DNA of 10,641 nt from Treponema sp. (GCA_031273185.1 JAISSG010000002.1:1-10641), one strand, 5' to 3'. Positions 1-7,015 are shown, numbered from the stretch's first letter. The notes: generated by a model not told the origin, from the letters alone. Numbers and translations are program-made.

Positions 1-2
1 TT

Positions 3-305
3 GGGTTTTTTGGTTTGCACATCATCACGGCGGGGAATTATTCGGGTGATGTGTACAGGGGGGAAGAAGGGGATCGGGGAATGGGGAGTGGGTAGTGGGG
101 GAAGAGTTATAAGCGGCTGTTTTATAGCGATAATCGGTTGAACGGGTTTATTCTTATTGGCGATGTTGAGAAGGCGGGGATTTATACGAGCCTGATTCGG
201 GAGCGCACGCCGCTTGACGGTATTGACTTTGCCCTTGTCTGCGAGAAGCCGGGGCTGATGGCGTTTACCAAAGAGGACAGGAAGGTGAAACTGGGCGGGG
301 GCTGA
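3..305 (+). pseudogene. 3' end of an NAD(P)/FAD-dependent oxidoreductase gene, interrupted by a G-rich repeat
   Basis: The frame is open from the window edge to a TAG at 93-95 and again from 96 to a TGA at 303-305. The downstream part (about 105-302) contains GFILIGDVEKAGIYTSLIRE and the stretch TPLDGIDFALVCEKPGLMAF. These resemble the C-terminal domain of pyridine nucleotide-disulfide oxidoreductases of the rubredoxin reductase/NADH oxidase-like group. The upstream part (GLHIITAGNYSGDVY) is in the same frame and plausibly belongs to the same domain. Between them lies a G-rich heptad repeat (76-103) whose third unit supplies the TAG. I read this as a gene whose last 70 or so codons were cut off by the repeat. 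Family recognition is from memory. The 5' part lies outside the window, so it is uncertain whether a shortened enzyme is still made. An alternative is that the stop is a sequencing error. Confidence 0.55.
76..103 (+). repeat. G-rich degenerate heptanucleotide tandem repeat (STRR-like), copy 1
   Basis: Four consecutive 7-base units can be read: GGGGAAT (76-82), GGGGAGT (83-89), GGGTAGT (90-96) and GGGGGAA (97-103). The same unit family recurs immediately after acetate kinase at the other end of the window, in the same orientation, and that copy also ends in GGGGGAA. The four G-tracts with loops of 3-4 bases fit a G-quadruplex motif on the + strand. Degenerate heptads of this general type are known in cyanobacteria as STRR sequences; using that name here is by analogy only. 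Confidence 0.8.
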
Positions 306-338
306 CAATTGGCTATAACCGCTTTAAGAAATATCTCC

Positions 339-353
339 TATGGTAATACCATA
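339..353. promoter_or_regulatory. Perfect 15-bp palindrome, candidate operator of the XRE regulator
   Basis: TATGGTAATACCATA reads identically on both strands around a central base. It lies 38 bases before the proposed start of the XRE-family gene. The half-site TATGGTA recurs at 391-397, overlapping that start codon. Two AATATCAT direct repeats (360-367 and 371-378) sit between them, 11 bases apart or about one helical turn. Palindromes of this size next to small HTH genes are often autoregulatory operators, but binding is inferred. I could not pick out a convincing -35/-10 pair in this AT-rich stretch. Confidence 0.45.
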
Positions 354-391
354 AATAATAATATCATGTCAATATCATATTTTGAAAATTT

Positions 392-802
392 ATGGTATTG
401 TCCTATTCTTGGGATGTGGGAAAGATACGGGACTTACGCAAGGTTCTTTCGGAAAACATAAGAAAAAACCGCACTTCGCTGCACATCAGTCAGGCAAAAT
501 TGGCTGAATATGCGGACATTTCCGTGCCCCACATGCTGGATATTGAGTATTGCAAAACATGGGTGAGCGAAAAAACCCTCTCAAAAATTGCAAAAGCGCT
601 GAATGTGGAGGCTTATGAACTCCTGATCCCGGAAAACAATGAAAAAAAAGAGAAAACCGGGGGCAAAAACAGGGTTTTGCAACAAACTGCGGAAGTGATT
701 AAGGTAAAAAGAAAGCTTTTACGCAAACAGGTGGATGAAACAATGGATAATCTGGTATTGGAAATCATAAAACTAAGCGGAAAAGACGCGGACAGGCACT
801 AA
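392..802 (+). CDS. XRE/Cro-cI family helix-turn-helix transcriptional regulator
   Basis: This is a 136-residue protein. A Cro/cI-type HTH domain spans about residues 17-79: SQAKLAEYADIS followed by VPHMLDIE gives helices 2 and 3, then the usual LSKIAKALNVEAYELL ending. After residue 80 comes a very lysine-rich, charged helical tail that may serve in dimerisation or partner binding. It probably represses itself through the palindrome at 339-353, and it may also control the convergent protease pair, with which it shares an AT-rich base composition. The start is uncertain: ATG 392 has no clear ribosome binding site, and in-frame TTG 398 and GTG 416 are alternatives that keep the HTH. Similar small regulators occur in phages, restriction-modification cassettes and toxin-antitoxin loci, so the exact role is open. 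Confidence 0.85.
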   Translation: MVLSYSWDVGKIRDLRKVLSENIRKNRTSLHISQAKLAEYADISVPHMLDIEYCKTWVSEKTLSKIAKALNVEAYELLIPENNEKKEKTGGKNRVLQQTAEVIKVKRKLLRKQVDETMDNLVLEIIKLSGKDADRH

Positions 803-872
803 CCCTGGACCGCGCCTATGCCGGTGTGACATTTGAGGCAACTTCAACCAAAATAATCGCTCCTGGAGTGCA

Positions 873-893
873 AAACAGTGCCGATCACAGTTT
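873..893. terminator. Weak hairpin between convergent genes, possible bidirectional terminator
   Basis: The arms AAACAGTG (873-880) and CACAGTTT (886-893) pair with one A·A mismatch around a 5-base loop. T-rich sequence follows on the + strand and an A-run flanks the other side. The hairpin lies between the 3' ends of the XRE gene (+) and the 85-residue gene (-), where a shared terminator is expected. The stem is short and AT-rich, so support is modest. I see no gene in the rest of 803-980. Confidence 0.3.
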
Positions 894-980
894 ATTTTGG
901 TATCTCGCCGAGTATCAGCTTTTCATGGGTTGCTCCTAAGTCAACAGCAGAGAGTTAGAAGAATGAATTTTTTTTACGGG

Positions 981-1238
981 TTATTTCTTCAGTTTTAGGG
1001 TGTCAAAAACAATCCCGATGGTTTCTTGGTTTGCATGACGATTGTAATAAGAAAAAGAAGATACATTCCCCCGATCTTGAATAGTTTTTAGCTGTGATTC
1101 TCGTCGTTGGGCAATTCCTTTTTCAATAAGAGAGTTGTACAGCTTTGAAAAAGCCTGATAATCCTTATAAAACGAGGATGTTTCAACCTTCTGGGAATTT
1201 TGCAATATCCGATTAACAGAATCCGTTACATCACTCAT
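981..1238 (-). CDS. Small unknown protein coupled to the ClpP-fold protease
   Basis: This is an 85-residue soluble protein, probably largely helical, with no signal peptide, transmembrane segment or family motif that I recognise. Its ATG (1238-1236) overlaps the TGA of the protease gene (1237-1235) in an ATGA arrangement. An AAGGAG ribosome binding site lies inside the last codons of the protease gene. The two are therefore almost certainly co-translated from one mRNA. The tight coupling suggests the two proteins work together, for example as protease plus substrate adaptor, inhibitor or antitoxin-like partner; nothing in the sequence decides between these. The low GC content matches the neighbouring island genes. 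Confidence 0.8.
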   Translation of the reverse strand: MSDVTDSVNRILQNSQKVETSSFYKDYQAFSKLYNSLIEKGIAQRRESQLKTIQDRGNVSSFSYYNRHANQETIGIVFDTLKLKK

Positions 1239-2137
1239 ATAAAACTCCTTGTATGAACAAATATAGGAAGGCCGTTTTTGGTTGCAAAATCTGTCACCAG
1301 CCTATGATATGCCCTCAATGGTTTTGCCAGATCGGGTTCCTTCCCAAAATCATTGATTATTAATCCCAGGTTTTCCAAAACATTAATATTTAGCGGTCTT
1401 GAATGGGATTTCCATGTACGGTTGTTGCTTAATGTATCGGCTATTTCTTCAGCACGTTTTTCTTTTTCTTTCTGGGTTACTACAGCGCCGTTTTTATGCT
1501 GTGTCCATGTTTTGAATTTGTATTCCACCAGCCATTTTTTCAACAAATCAATGGTCAGTTCTTTCGCTTGCTCGTATGCCCGAAGTTCTGCCAGATCAAA
1601 ATCTTTGAGAATGATAAATTCAGCTTGCGTGAGGGTATTATTCTGAGCCTTCTGGATAAGCTCGTTTATTTTATCCAAGTACCCCAAGGCTGGAACCCAT
1701 TTTCCTTCTTTATTTTGCACCTGAGGGTCTATTGGGCCAAGAACACTGGAATAATCCATGTAGATGCTATTTCCGCTCATACAAAATATTGTGCCAGCGC
1801 TAAGAGCTTTGTCAGGGACAATGAAATTAACCTCGGAGTAATGATTTCGGATAATATATACATAGCGTTCTACGGCGGTAGCACTTCCTCCGTCGGTGGT
1901 AAGTATAATGAAAAGCCTGTCGTGTTTTTTGTTTTGGTTAAGCTGTTCAACAACCTGGAGAAAATTTCCCTCCATGCCATCAAAAATAGGGCCGCAATAG
2001 GTTAAAACATCGGCATTGAGATACGTTTCCAGCCCCATTAACTCATTATTGAGCAAGGACTTGATAGTATCGTCTATAGGGTATTCCATATATTCCCTTG
2101 TTGTTTTACCATTTTCGGCCACATCTATATACCTCAA
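1235..2137 (-). CDS. ClpP-fold serine protease of the serine dehydrogenase proteinase (SDH) type
   Basis: The 300-residue product has the crotonase/ClpP-like fold signatures of the SDH proteinase family. TTDGGSA (80-86) would form the oxyanion strand, S113 in ALSAGT is the expected nucleophile, and GPIDPQ (134-139) is a family hallmark. WKSHSRP (242-248) gives a candidate catalytic His at 245. The catalytic roles are inferred from family resemblance. There is no signal peptide, so it should be cytosolic. Residues about 155-240 form a charged helical insert that could bind the partner protein. Two starts are possible: TTG 2137, the first start in the open frame but without a ribosome binding site, or ATG 2089 (residue 17) preceded by AAGGGA with a 4-base gap. 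The physiological substrate is unknown. The gene is first in an operon with the 85-residue gene and lies in an AT-rich segment suggestive of transfer. Confidence 0.85.
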   Translation of the reverse strand: MRYIDVAENGKTTREYMEYPIDDTIKSLLNNELMGLETYLNADVLTYCGPIFDGMEGNFLQVVEQLNQNKKHDRLFIILTTDGGSATAVERYVYIIRNHYSEVNFIVPDKALSAGTIFCMSGNSIYMDYSSVLGPIDPQVQNKEGKWVPALGYLDKINELIQKAQNNTLTQAEFIILKDFDLAELRAYEQAKELTIDLLKKWLVEYKFKTWTQHKNGAVVTQKEKEKRAEEIADTLSNNRTWKSHSRPLNINVLENLGLIINDFGKEPDLAKPLRAYHRLVTDFATKNGLPIFVHTRSFI

Positions 2138-2200
2138 TAATACTACATTTTTTGGAGGAAAACGAGGGAGTTTGTTAAAAACGGGTTGCCTCTCACACCC

Positions 2201-2247
2201 TATAATACTATTAGATTATATTATATTCGCTATTGGTATGATTTACA
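2201..2247 (-). promoter_or_regulatory. Candidate promoter of the protease pair with overlapping inverted repeat
   Basis: On the - strand a perfect TATAAT (2225-2220) is preceded, after 16 bases, by a poor -35 match TGTAAA (2247-2242), placing transcription start near 2213. The TATAAT lies in a 7-base inverted repeat with arms TATAATA (2201-2207) and TATTATA (2219-2225), a possible repressor site. The -35 match is weak and the whole stretch is AT-rich, so chance matches are possible. Confidence 0.4.
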
Positions 2248-2434
2248 GGTAAAAAACCACTGTCTTGGGCTTTGGATCGGAGGTCGATTGCATGGTGCAA
2301 ACAACAGGGCGCGGTACTTTTTGCTCCCATTTTTCACATTCATGCGTACCATTCCCATTTGCGGTACAAATAGACAACGACCATCGGGGTATCCATGGCC
2401 CTAAATGCTGGCAGGTCTGGCATTTTTCCGGCAT
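2243..2434 (-). CDS. Possible small four-cysteine protein
   Basis: A 63-codon ORF on the same strand as, and 105 bases upstream of, the protease gene. Its N-terminal half has MPEKCQTCQHLGPW, then CTANGNGTHECEKWEQK, giving cysteines at 5, 8, 23 and 33 in a C-x2-C-x14-C-x9-C layout that could bind one zinc or iron. A further cysteine is at residue 46. Short proteins of this look are common in mobile DNA. There is no clear ribosome binding site before ATG 2434, and the last 20 residues look unremarkable, so it may be spurious or decayed. Apart from this, and the promoter at 2201-2247, I see no gene between 2138 and 2541. Confidence 0.35.
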   Translation of the reverse strand: MPEKCQTCQHLGPWIPRWSLSICTANGNGTHECEKWEQKVPRPVVCTMQSTSDPKPKTVVFYL

Positions 2435-2541
2435 GAAATTATTTTATCAGGGGTTTTCAGGGCTGTAAATTGCTGTCGAAAGAAATGTACCGTAGTTTCC
2501 GCCGTGTTGCCACCCCGCCAAAACTGGATTACCATAACGGT

Positions 2542-3774
2542 ATGGGCAAAAAACCCGCCGCTGTTCGCTCCCTGCTCCTCCTTGCGCTGCTTGCCCTTTC
2601 CTGTGCGGGCTGCGCCAAAGCCGCAAAGGACACCGCCACCGATGTCGCCACCACAGGTGGCGCAGACGCAGTGTCCGCAGCCACGGCAGCGAAGGGGCCC
2701 TCGCCACGCGAGCTGCTTGAAGGTTTCATGCCGGGGGCGATGGCGGACGGCGTGGTGAAAATCGCCATGCTGGTCAATCAGGGCGAGGGGGACAGTTCCC
2801 GCCAGTTTATAGAAGGCGGCGTAACCGAGGGCAGGGCAATGGGTTTTACCGTGGACTCCTTTGTTACCGGAAGGGACGAAAATCGCTGCCGGGACTTTGC
2901 CGCCGGTATCGCCAACGCCGATTATGACGGGGTTGTCTTCGCCCACGGCGGCGTGGACTTTTCCTACGACATTCTCAAGCCCATCGGCGACCGGGGCGTG
3001 CCGATAGTGACGTTCGAGGCGTTGCCCTATCGGGACGGCAGGTCGATCAAGGGGCTTATCACTACGTTTCAGGACGACTACAGCCTTGCCCGCCTAAGCC
3101 TTGAGACCCTGCTTTCCTACAGCGAGGGCGGGGAAAGCCGTCCCGCACGGGTTATCCGTGTCGGCTGTGATCTGGGGATTACGTTCCTTGACCGCCGTGC
3201 ATGGGAGTTCGGGCAGTTCGTGCGTCGGGGCAGAATCGAGGAGGTTGCCTTTGTCCGGCTGGACGGTCTGGAAAACCCCCGCGCTGCGGCATGGGAAGCC
3301 CTTGCCGCTATCCTCCCCCGTTTCCCGCCGGGGTCGGCTGATGCCGTGTGGGTTCCGTGGGACGAGTTTGCCATTGGCTGTGCCGAGGCGCTTGCCGCAG
3401 CGGAGCGGCGGGACATCAAGCTGATCAGCATAGACGTTTCCAACGAGGACATGCGCCTGATGCAGCGCCATCAGGGGATATGGATGGCAAGCACCGCCGT
3501 CGATCCCAAGATCGCGGGTACGGTTACCATGCGCCTGCTCGCTGCCGCCCTTGCCGGCGAAACCCTGAAAGAAACGTTTTCCTTCAGCCCCCAGCTTGTC
3601 AAAACGGCTGACCTGAATCAGGCGGTCAACATCGCCAACATATCGATGATGGTGCCGGGCTGGGGGGACGGGAAGGGGCTGTTTGATCATTACCAATGGA
3701 TGATCGATCTGAAGGCTGCGGAGGGGAATCACCCACGGATACCCCCGCTGGCGGCGAATCCGGCGGCGCCATGA
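2542..3774 (+). CDS. Periplasmic-binding-protein-like lipoprotein (type I sugar-binding fold)
   Basis: The chosen start, ATG 2542, gives a 410-residue protein with a classical lipoprotein signal: basic GKK/R, a leucine-rich core, then SCAGC with Cys24 (or Cys21) as the lipidated residue. The open frame reaches back to TTG 2470, but that would put 24 extra residues before the signal peptide. After a low-complexity Ala/Thr linker (25-70), a type I periplasmic-binding-protein domain starts at VVKIAMLVNQGEGD (71-84). It shows the usual two-lobe pattern, including YDGVVFAHGG and GVPIVTFEA in lobe one, and DAVWVPWDEFAIGCAEAL and DIKLISIDVS in lobe two. The ligand cannot be read. No ABC permease or ATPase gene is adjacent. 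Instead its TGA overlaps the ATG of a sensor phosphatase, so a signalling role (ligand presentation to the sensor) is more likely than transport. The C-terminus is Pro/Ala-rich. Confidence 0.85.
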   Translation: MGKKPAAVRSLLLLALLALSCAGCAKAAKDTATDVATTGGADAVSAATAAKGPSPRELLEGFMPGAMADGVVKIAMLVNQGEGDSSRQFIEGGVTEGRAMGFTVDSFVTGRDENRCRDFAAGIANADYDGVVFAHGGVDFSYDILKPIGDRGVPIVTFEALPYRDGRSIKGLITTFQDDYSLARLSLETLLSYSEGGESRPARVIRVGCDLGITFLDRRAWEFGQFVRRGRIEEVAFVRLDGLENPRAAAWEALAAILPRFPPGSADAVWVPWDEFAIGCAEALAAAERRDIKLISIDVSNEDMRLMQRHQGIWMASTAVDPKIAGTVTMRLLAAALAGETLKETFSFSPQLVKTADLNQAVNIANISMMVPGWGDGKGLFDHYQWMIDLKAAEGNHPRIPPLAANPAAP

Positions 3775-6332
3775 AGATAAAAACCCGCATCCTTATCCAG
3801 ACCCTCGGCGCTTCGCTTGCGCTGACCCTTGTCCTCGGCGCGGTGTTTTTTCTCGCCGTGGCGGGAATCAGAAGCACGGCAAAGGCAAACTCCGGCGAAC
3901 TGGGGGACAGCGCGGCGGGCATCGGCGCGCACGCGATGGAAATTGAGCTTACCGAAAAAATCAACCGCATCGCGCAGGACACCGCGCTGTTGCTGGACGA
4001 GCGGCTGGGCAGAATCGAAAACCACACCCGCATGACCGCCGACATCACCGGCTCCATTTACAGTACCCGCCAAAGCTGGAGTCCCAAGCCGCTGCCCTTG
4101 GTCAGGCCGGGCGAAGTGCCGCCGCCGGAGCCGTACCTGTTCCTCGCCACTGGCGCGAATTATTCCCGCATACGCGCCGAGGTGGAGTTGGCGGCGAACA
4201 TCAGCGACATGCTCCGGCAGATAACGGTGGTGGACAGGGGCATCGCCACCAGCACCATCGGCGGCGAGGCGGGCTACATCATCGGCATGGACGCGTTCCC
4301 TTGGCCATCGGCGGAATTTGATCCCCGTAGTTTCGGCTGGTATCGGGGGGCGGTCGCCGCCGGTGATCTGTACTGGACCGACCTCTACGACGATCACCGT
4401 GGCAGGGGGCCGGCAATCTCCTGCGCCGTGCCGTTTTTCGAGCAGTCCGGCGGGGGGCGGACATTGCGGGGCGTTGCCAGAAGCACCGTGCTGCTCTCCA
4501 CGTTTTCGCAGATGATCGATTCCGCCGGAGTGGGCAGGGGCGGCCAACTGTTCATCCTGAATCGGGACGGGGTAAAAATATACTCGTCGCAGGGCGCGGA
4601 TGTCGAGGTTAACGAAGAAGGCGTTGTGATGGGGGAAAATTTTCTTGAAAGCCCCAACGCCCGTCTGCGCAGTCTGGGTATGAGCATGACGCTTGGCGCG
4701 ACCGGCATGACCGAGCTTACGATAGACAAACTTCCCGTCTATGTCGCCTACGCCCCCATCAAGACACTGGGCTGGAGTCTGGGCGCTTCGGTTTCGGTGC
4801 AGGAAATTTCCGCTTCGGCGTTCCTCATCGAAAACCAGATATGGAGAATTGCCGACAGCACCATCGCCAGCATCGACCGCTACATACTCCTGTTGGTGGC
4901 ACTCATCGCCTTGCTGCTGTTGGTGGTACTGGTGGGCGCATCGGTGTTTGCCGTTCGATTCACCGGTGCCATCACCGGTCCCATACTTGCGCTGAACGAC
5001 GGCGTGCACGAGGTCGCCGGTGGCAATCTGGAACGGGAGGTTGTTGTCAAAACGGGCGACGAGCTTGAGCAGCTTGCCGTGTCGTTTAACATGATGACAT
5101 CCCAGCTTCGCACGCACATAGAGGAAATTGCCAGAGCCACGGCGGAACGGCAGCGCATCAACACGGAACTTGACATCGCCACCCGAATCCAGATGAGTAT
5201 GCTGCCCAATGAGTTTCCCCCCTTCCGTGGCAGGAAAAACGAATTCGATCTCTACGCCCAGGTGCATCCCGCCAAGGAGGTTGGCGGCGATTTTTACGAT
5301 TTCTTTTTTATCGATGACGATCACTTTGTCGTGCTTGCCGCCGACGTTTCCGGCAAGGGAGTACCGGCGGCGCTGTTCATGGCGATCAGCAAGACCGTTA
5401 TCAAAAACCGCTTGCAAGGCGGGGAAGACCCTGCTCTGGCATTGGAGATTATCAACCACCAGCTCTGCGACAACAATATAATGGATATGTTCGTTACCGT
5501 CTGGCTCTGCGTGCTGGAAATTTCCTCGGGCCGCCTTGTCTACGTCAACGCCGGCCACAACCCGCCCCTGCTCAAGCGCGGGGATCGGGACTTTGACTTT
5601 CTCGTGTCGCAGCCCGATCTGGTTCTCGCGGGGATGGACGACACCCGCTACCACAGCCGGGAAATGCACATCAAGGCGGGCGACATCCTGTTCCTGTACA
5701 CCGACGGAGTCACCGAGGCGGGCGATCCGGTGGGCGGGTTTTACGGCAAGGAACGGCTCAAGGCATTTCTCGATGCCAACGCCGGCGGCCCCTTGGACGA
5801 TCTTGTCCACGGCCTTTTTGCCGACATAACCGCCTTTGGCAACGGCGCGGAGCAGTTCGACGACATCACCATGCTGGCCCTCCGTATTGGCAGGGACACC
5901 CCGCCGCGCAGCATTACCCTGAAGGCGGAACTTGCCCAACTGGAAGCGCTCAACGCTTTCATCGGCGGGGAGCTTGACGCTGCGGCTTGCCCCCAGCAGG
6001 TGCGCGGCCAGATAGAGCTTGCCGCCGAGGAGGTTTTTGTCAACATCGTTGACTATGCGTACCAGGGCGGCGAGGGGGAGCTGACCGTCGAGTTCAGCGT
6101 CCGGCAGTCGCCGGAAGGGACGACCATGACCCTCGCCTTCATCGACCAAGGCCGCCCCTTCAACCCGCTCGATCACGCCGACCCCGACCTGAGCCTGCCC
6201 CTGGAGGAGCGGCAACCCGGGGGACTTGGCATATTGATTGTGAAGAAAACAATGGATAAAATGCACTACAGCTTCGAAAACGGGACGAACCGCCTGGCAC
6301 TGTGCAAGTCCTGGCAGAAGGAGGGACAATGA
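3771..6332 (+). CDS. Membrane sensor serine phosphatase with HAMP, PP2C-SpoIIE and HATPase domains (RsbU-RsbW-like fusion)
   Basis: The 853-residue protein begins at ATG 3771, which overlaps the preceding stop; an upstream extension to 3696 would precede the first membrane segment and is rejected. Order of domains: TM1 (about 11-33); a large periplasmic region (34-370) with double-Cache-like features (RSFGWYRGAV, YWTDLYDD, FILNRDGVKIYSS, PVYVAYAPIKTLGWSLGASV); TM2 (371-395); HAMP (396-450); coiled linker; PP2C/SpoIIE phosphatase (about 465-708) with metal-binding acidic motifs GGDFYD (505-510), DVSGKG (525-530), TDGVTEA (644-650) and FDDIT (696-700); and a GHKL ATPase (715-850) with N-box EEVFVNIVDYAY, DQGRPF and GGLGI. 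All key motifs look intact. It would dephosphorylate a STAS antagonist in response to a periplasmic signal, while the ATPase domain resembles anti-sigma kinases of the RsbW/SpoIIAB type. Whether that domain still acts as a kinase is inferred. Confidence 0.93.
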   Translation: MKIKTRILIQTLGASLALTLVLGAVFFLAVAGIRSTAKANSGELGDSAAGIGAHAMEIELTEKINRIAQDTALLLDERLGRIENHTRMTADITGSIYSTRQSWSPKPLPLVRPGEVPPPEPYLFLATGANYSRIRAEVELAANISDMLRQITVVDRGIATSTIGGEAGYIIGMDAFPWPSAEFDPRSFGWYRGAVAAGDLYWTDLYDDHRGRGPAISCAVPFFEQSGGGRTLRGVARSTVLLSTFSQMIDSAGVGRGGQLFILNRDGVKIYSSQGADVEVNEEGVVMGENFLESPNARLRSLGMSMTLGATGMTELTIDKLPVYVAYAPIKTLGWSLGASVSVQEISASAFLIENQIWRIADSTIASIDRYILLLVALIALLLLVVLVGASVFAVRFTGAITGPILALNDGVHEVAGGNLEREVVVKTGDELEQLAVSFNMMTSQLRTHIEEIARATAERQRINTELDIATRIQMSMLPNEFPPFRGRKNEFDLYAQVHPAKEVGGDFYDFFFIDDDHFVVLAADVSGKGVPAALFMAISKTVIKNRLQGGEDPALALEIINHQLCDNNIMDMFVTVWLCVLEISSGRLVYVNAGHNPPLLKRGDRDFDFLVSQPDLVLAGMDDTRYHSREMHIKAGDILFLYTDGVTEAGDPVGGFYGKERLKAFLDANAGGPLDDLVHGLFADITAFGNGAEQFDDITMLALRIGRDTPPRSITLKAELAQLEALNAFIGGELDAAACPQQVRGQIELAAEEVFVNIVDYAYQGGEGELTVEFSVRQSPEGTTMTLAFIDQGRPFNPLDHADPDLSLPLEERQPGGLGILIVKKTMDKMHYSFENGTNRLALCKSWQKEGQ

Positions 6333-7015
6333 CCATAGACGAACATAGGGTTGCCAAGTCAGTGGTAGCGCTGAACCTGTCTGGCCGTCTTGACACGGCA
6401 AACGCGCCCCTGCTTGAGCGGAAGATCAAGCAGTGGGGGGAGGACATCTCGGAGCTTATCCTCGATTTTTCGGAACTTGAGTACATTTCCAGTATGGGCC
6501 TGAGGGTCTTGCTGCAGGCCCAGAAAACCATGAAGGAACAGAAGCGGCGGCTGGTCATAAAAAACATGGGCGATTCCGTCCGCGAGGTTTTTGAGATGAC
6601 CGGCTTCCTCAACCTGATGCTGCAGGAAGAAAAATTTGTCGTAATACGCAAGGACGATCCCGAAGGCATCGTGCTTTCCTTCAACGGGGAGATGAAAATA
6701 GAAAATATTCCGGCAGTGTCAAAAGAGCTGTCCGACATAAAGAGCCAGAAATCACGCAACCAAATAACCGAGGAAAACATCGCTTCCCGGGATCTGTCAA
6801 AACTCCTGGAGGAGGGGAGCGATAGCAACGAGCCTGTTACGGTGATACTGGACATGGAACACCTCAACTGCCTTTCCCCCGTTGCCTGCAAGCATCTCAA
6901 GCAGGCCCTTATAGACACCGCATGGAAAAAAAGGACGCTGAAAATACGAAACGCCTCGCACGATGTGCAGGTTGTCCTGGACAGCGAGGAAATGCAGGAA
7001 CTGCTGGCAAAATAG
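6329..7015 (+). CDS. Two-domain STAS protein, anti-sigma factor antagonist (RsbV-like)
   Basis: The start ATG 6329 overlaps the phosphatase stop (ATGA) and has a strong AAGGAGG ribosome binding site. The open frame extends to 6302, but that start has no such site. Residues 1-108 form a canonical STAS domain: LNLSGRLDTANAPLLERKI, then LILDFSELEYISSMGLRVLL, where Ser55 (or Ser54) occupies the position phosphorylated in RsbV and SpoIIAA. Residues 109-228 look like a second, divergent STAS domain. It has a charged helical insert (about 134-168), then VILDMEHLNCLSPVACKHL, keeping a serine at 183 but losing the following glycine. Its partners are expected to be the adjacent phosphatase/ATPase fusion and an anti-sigma factor or other target not in the window. 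It is the last gene of the operon. Confidence 0.9.
   Translation: MTIDEHRVAKSVVALNLSGRLDTANAPLLERKIKQWGEDISELILDFSELEYISSMGLRVLLQAQKTMKEQKRRLVIKNMGDSVREVFEMTGFLNLMLQEEKFVVIRKDDPEGIVLSFNGEMKIENIPAVSKELSDIKSQKSRNQITEENIASRDLSKLLEEGSDSNEPVTVILDMEHLNCLSPVACKHLKQALIDTAWKKRTLKIRNASHDVQVVLDSEEMQELLAK

Noticed and set aside
76..103. CRISPR-like interpretation of the heptad arrays
   Set aside because: Units are 7 bases with no spacers and no cas genes nearby; they are simple tandem repeats.
1353..2005. Two + strand open frames (97 and 169 codons) within the protease gene
   Set aside because: They lie opposite a protease with clear family motifs, overlap each other in different frames and show no domain.
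2411..2440. Possible sigma-54 promoter (TGGCAGG followed by GGCATTTTT) before the lipoprotein gene
   Set aside because: The GG and GC elements are not separated by the required distance, so the match fails on spacing.
3729..6401. 890-codon open frame on the - strand opposite the sensor phosphatase
   Set aside because: It mirrors the real gene's codons: the GC-rich gene avoids TTA, CTA and TCA, so the antisense frame lacks stops. Its product has no recognisable domain, while the + strand frame has complete domains.
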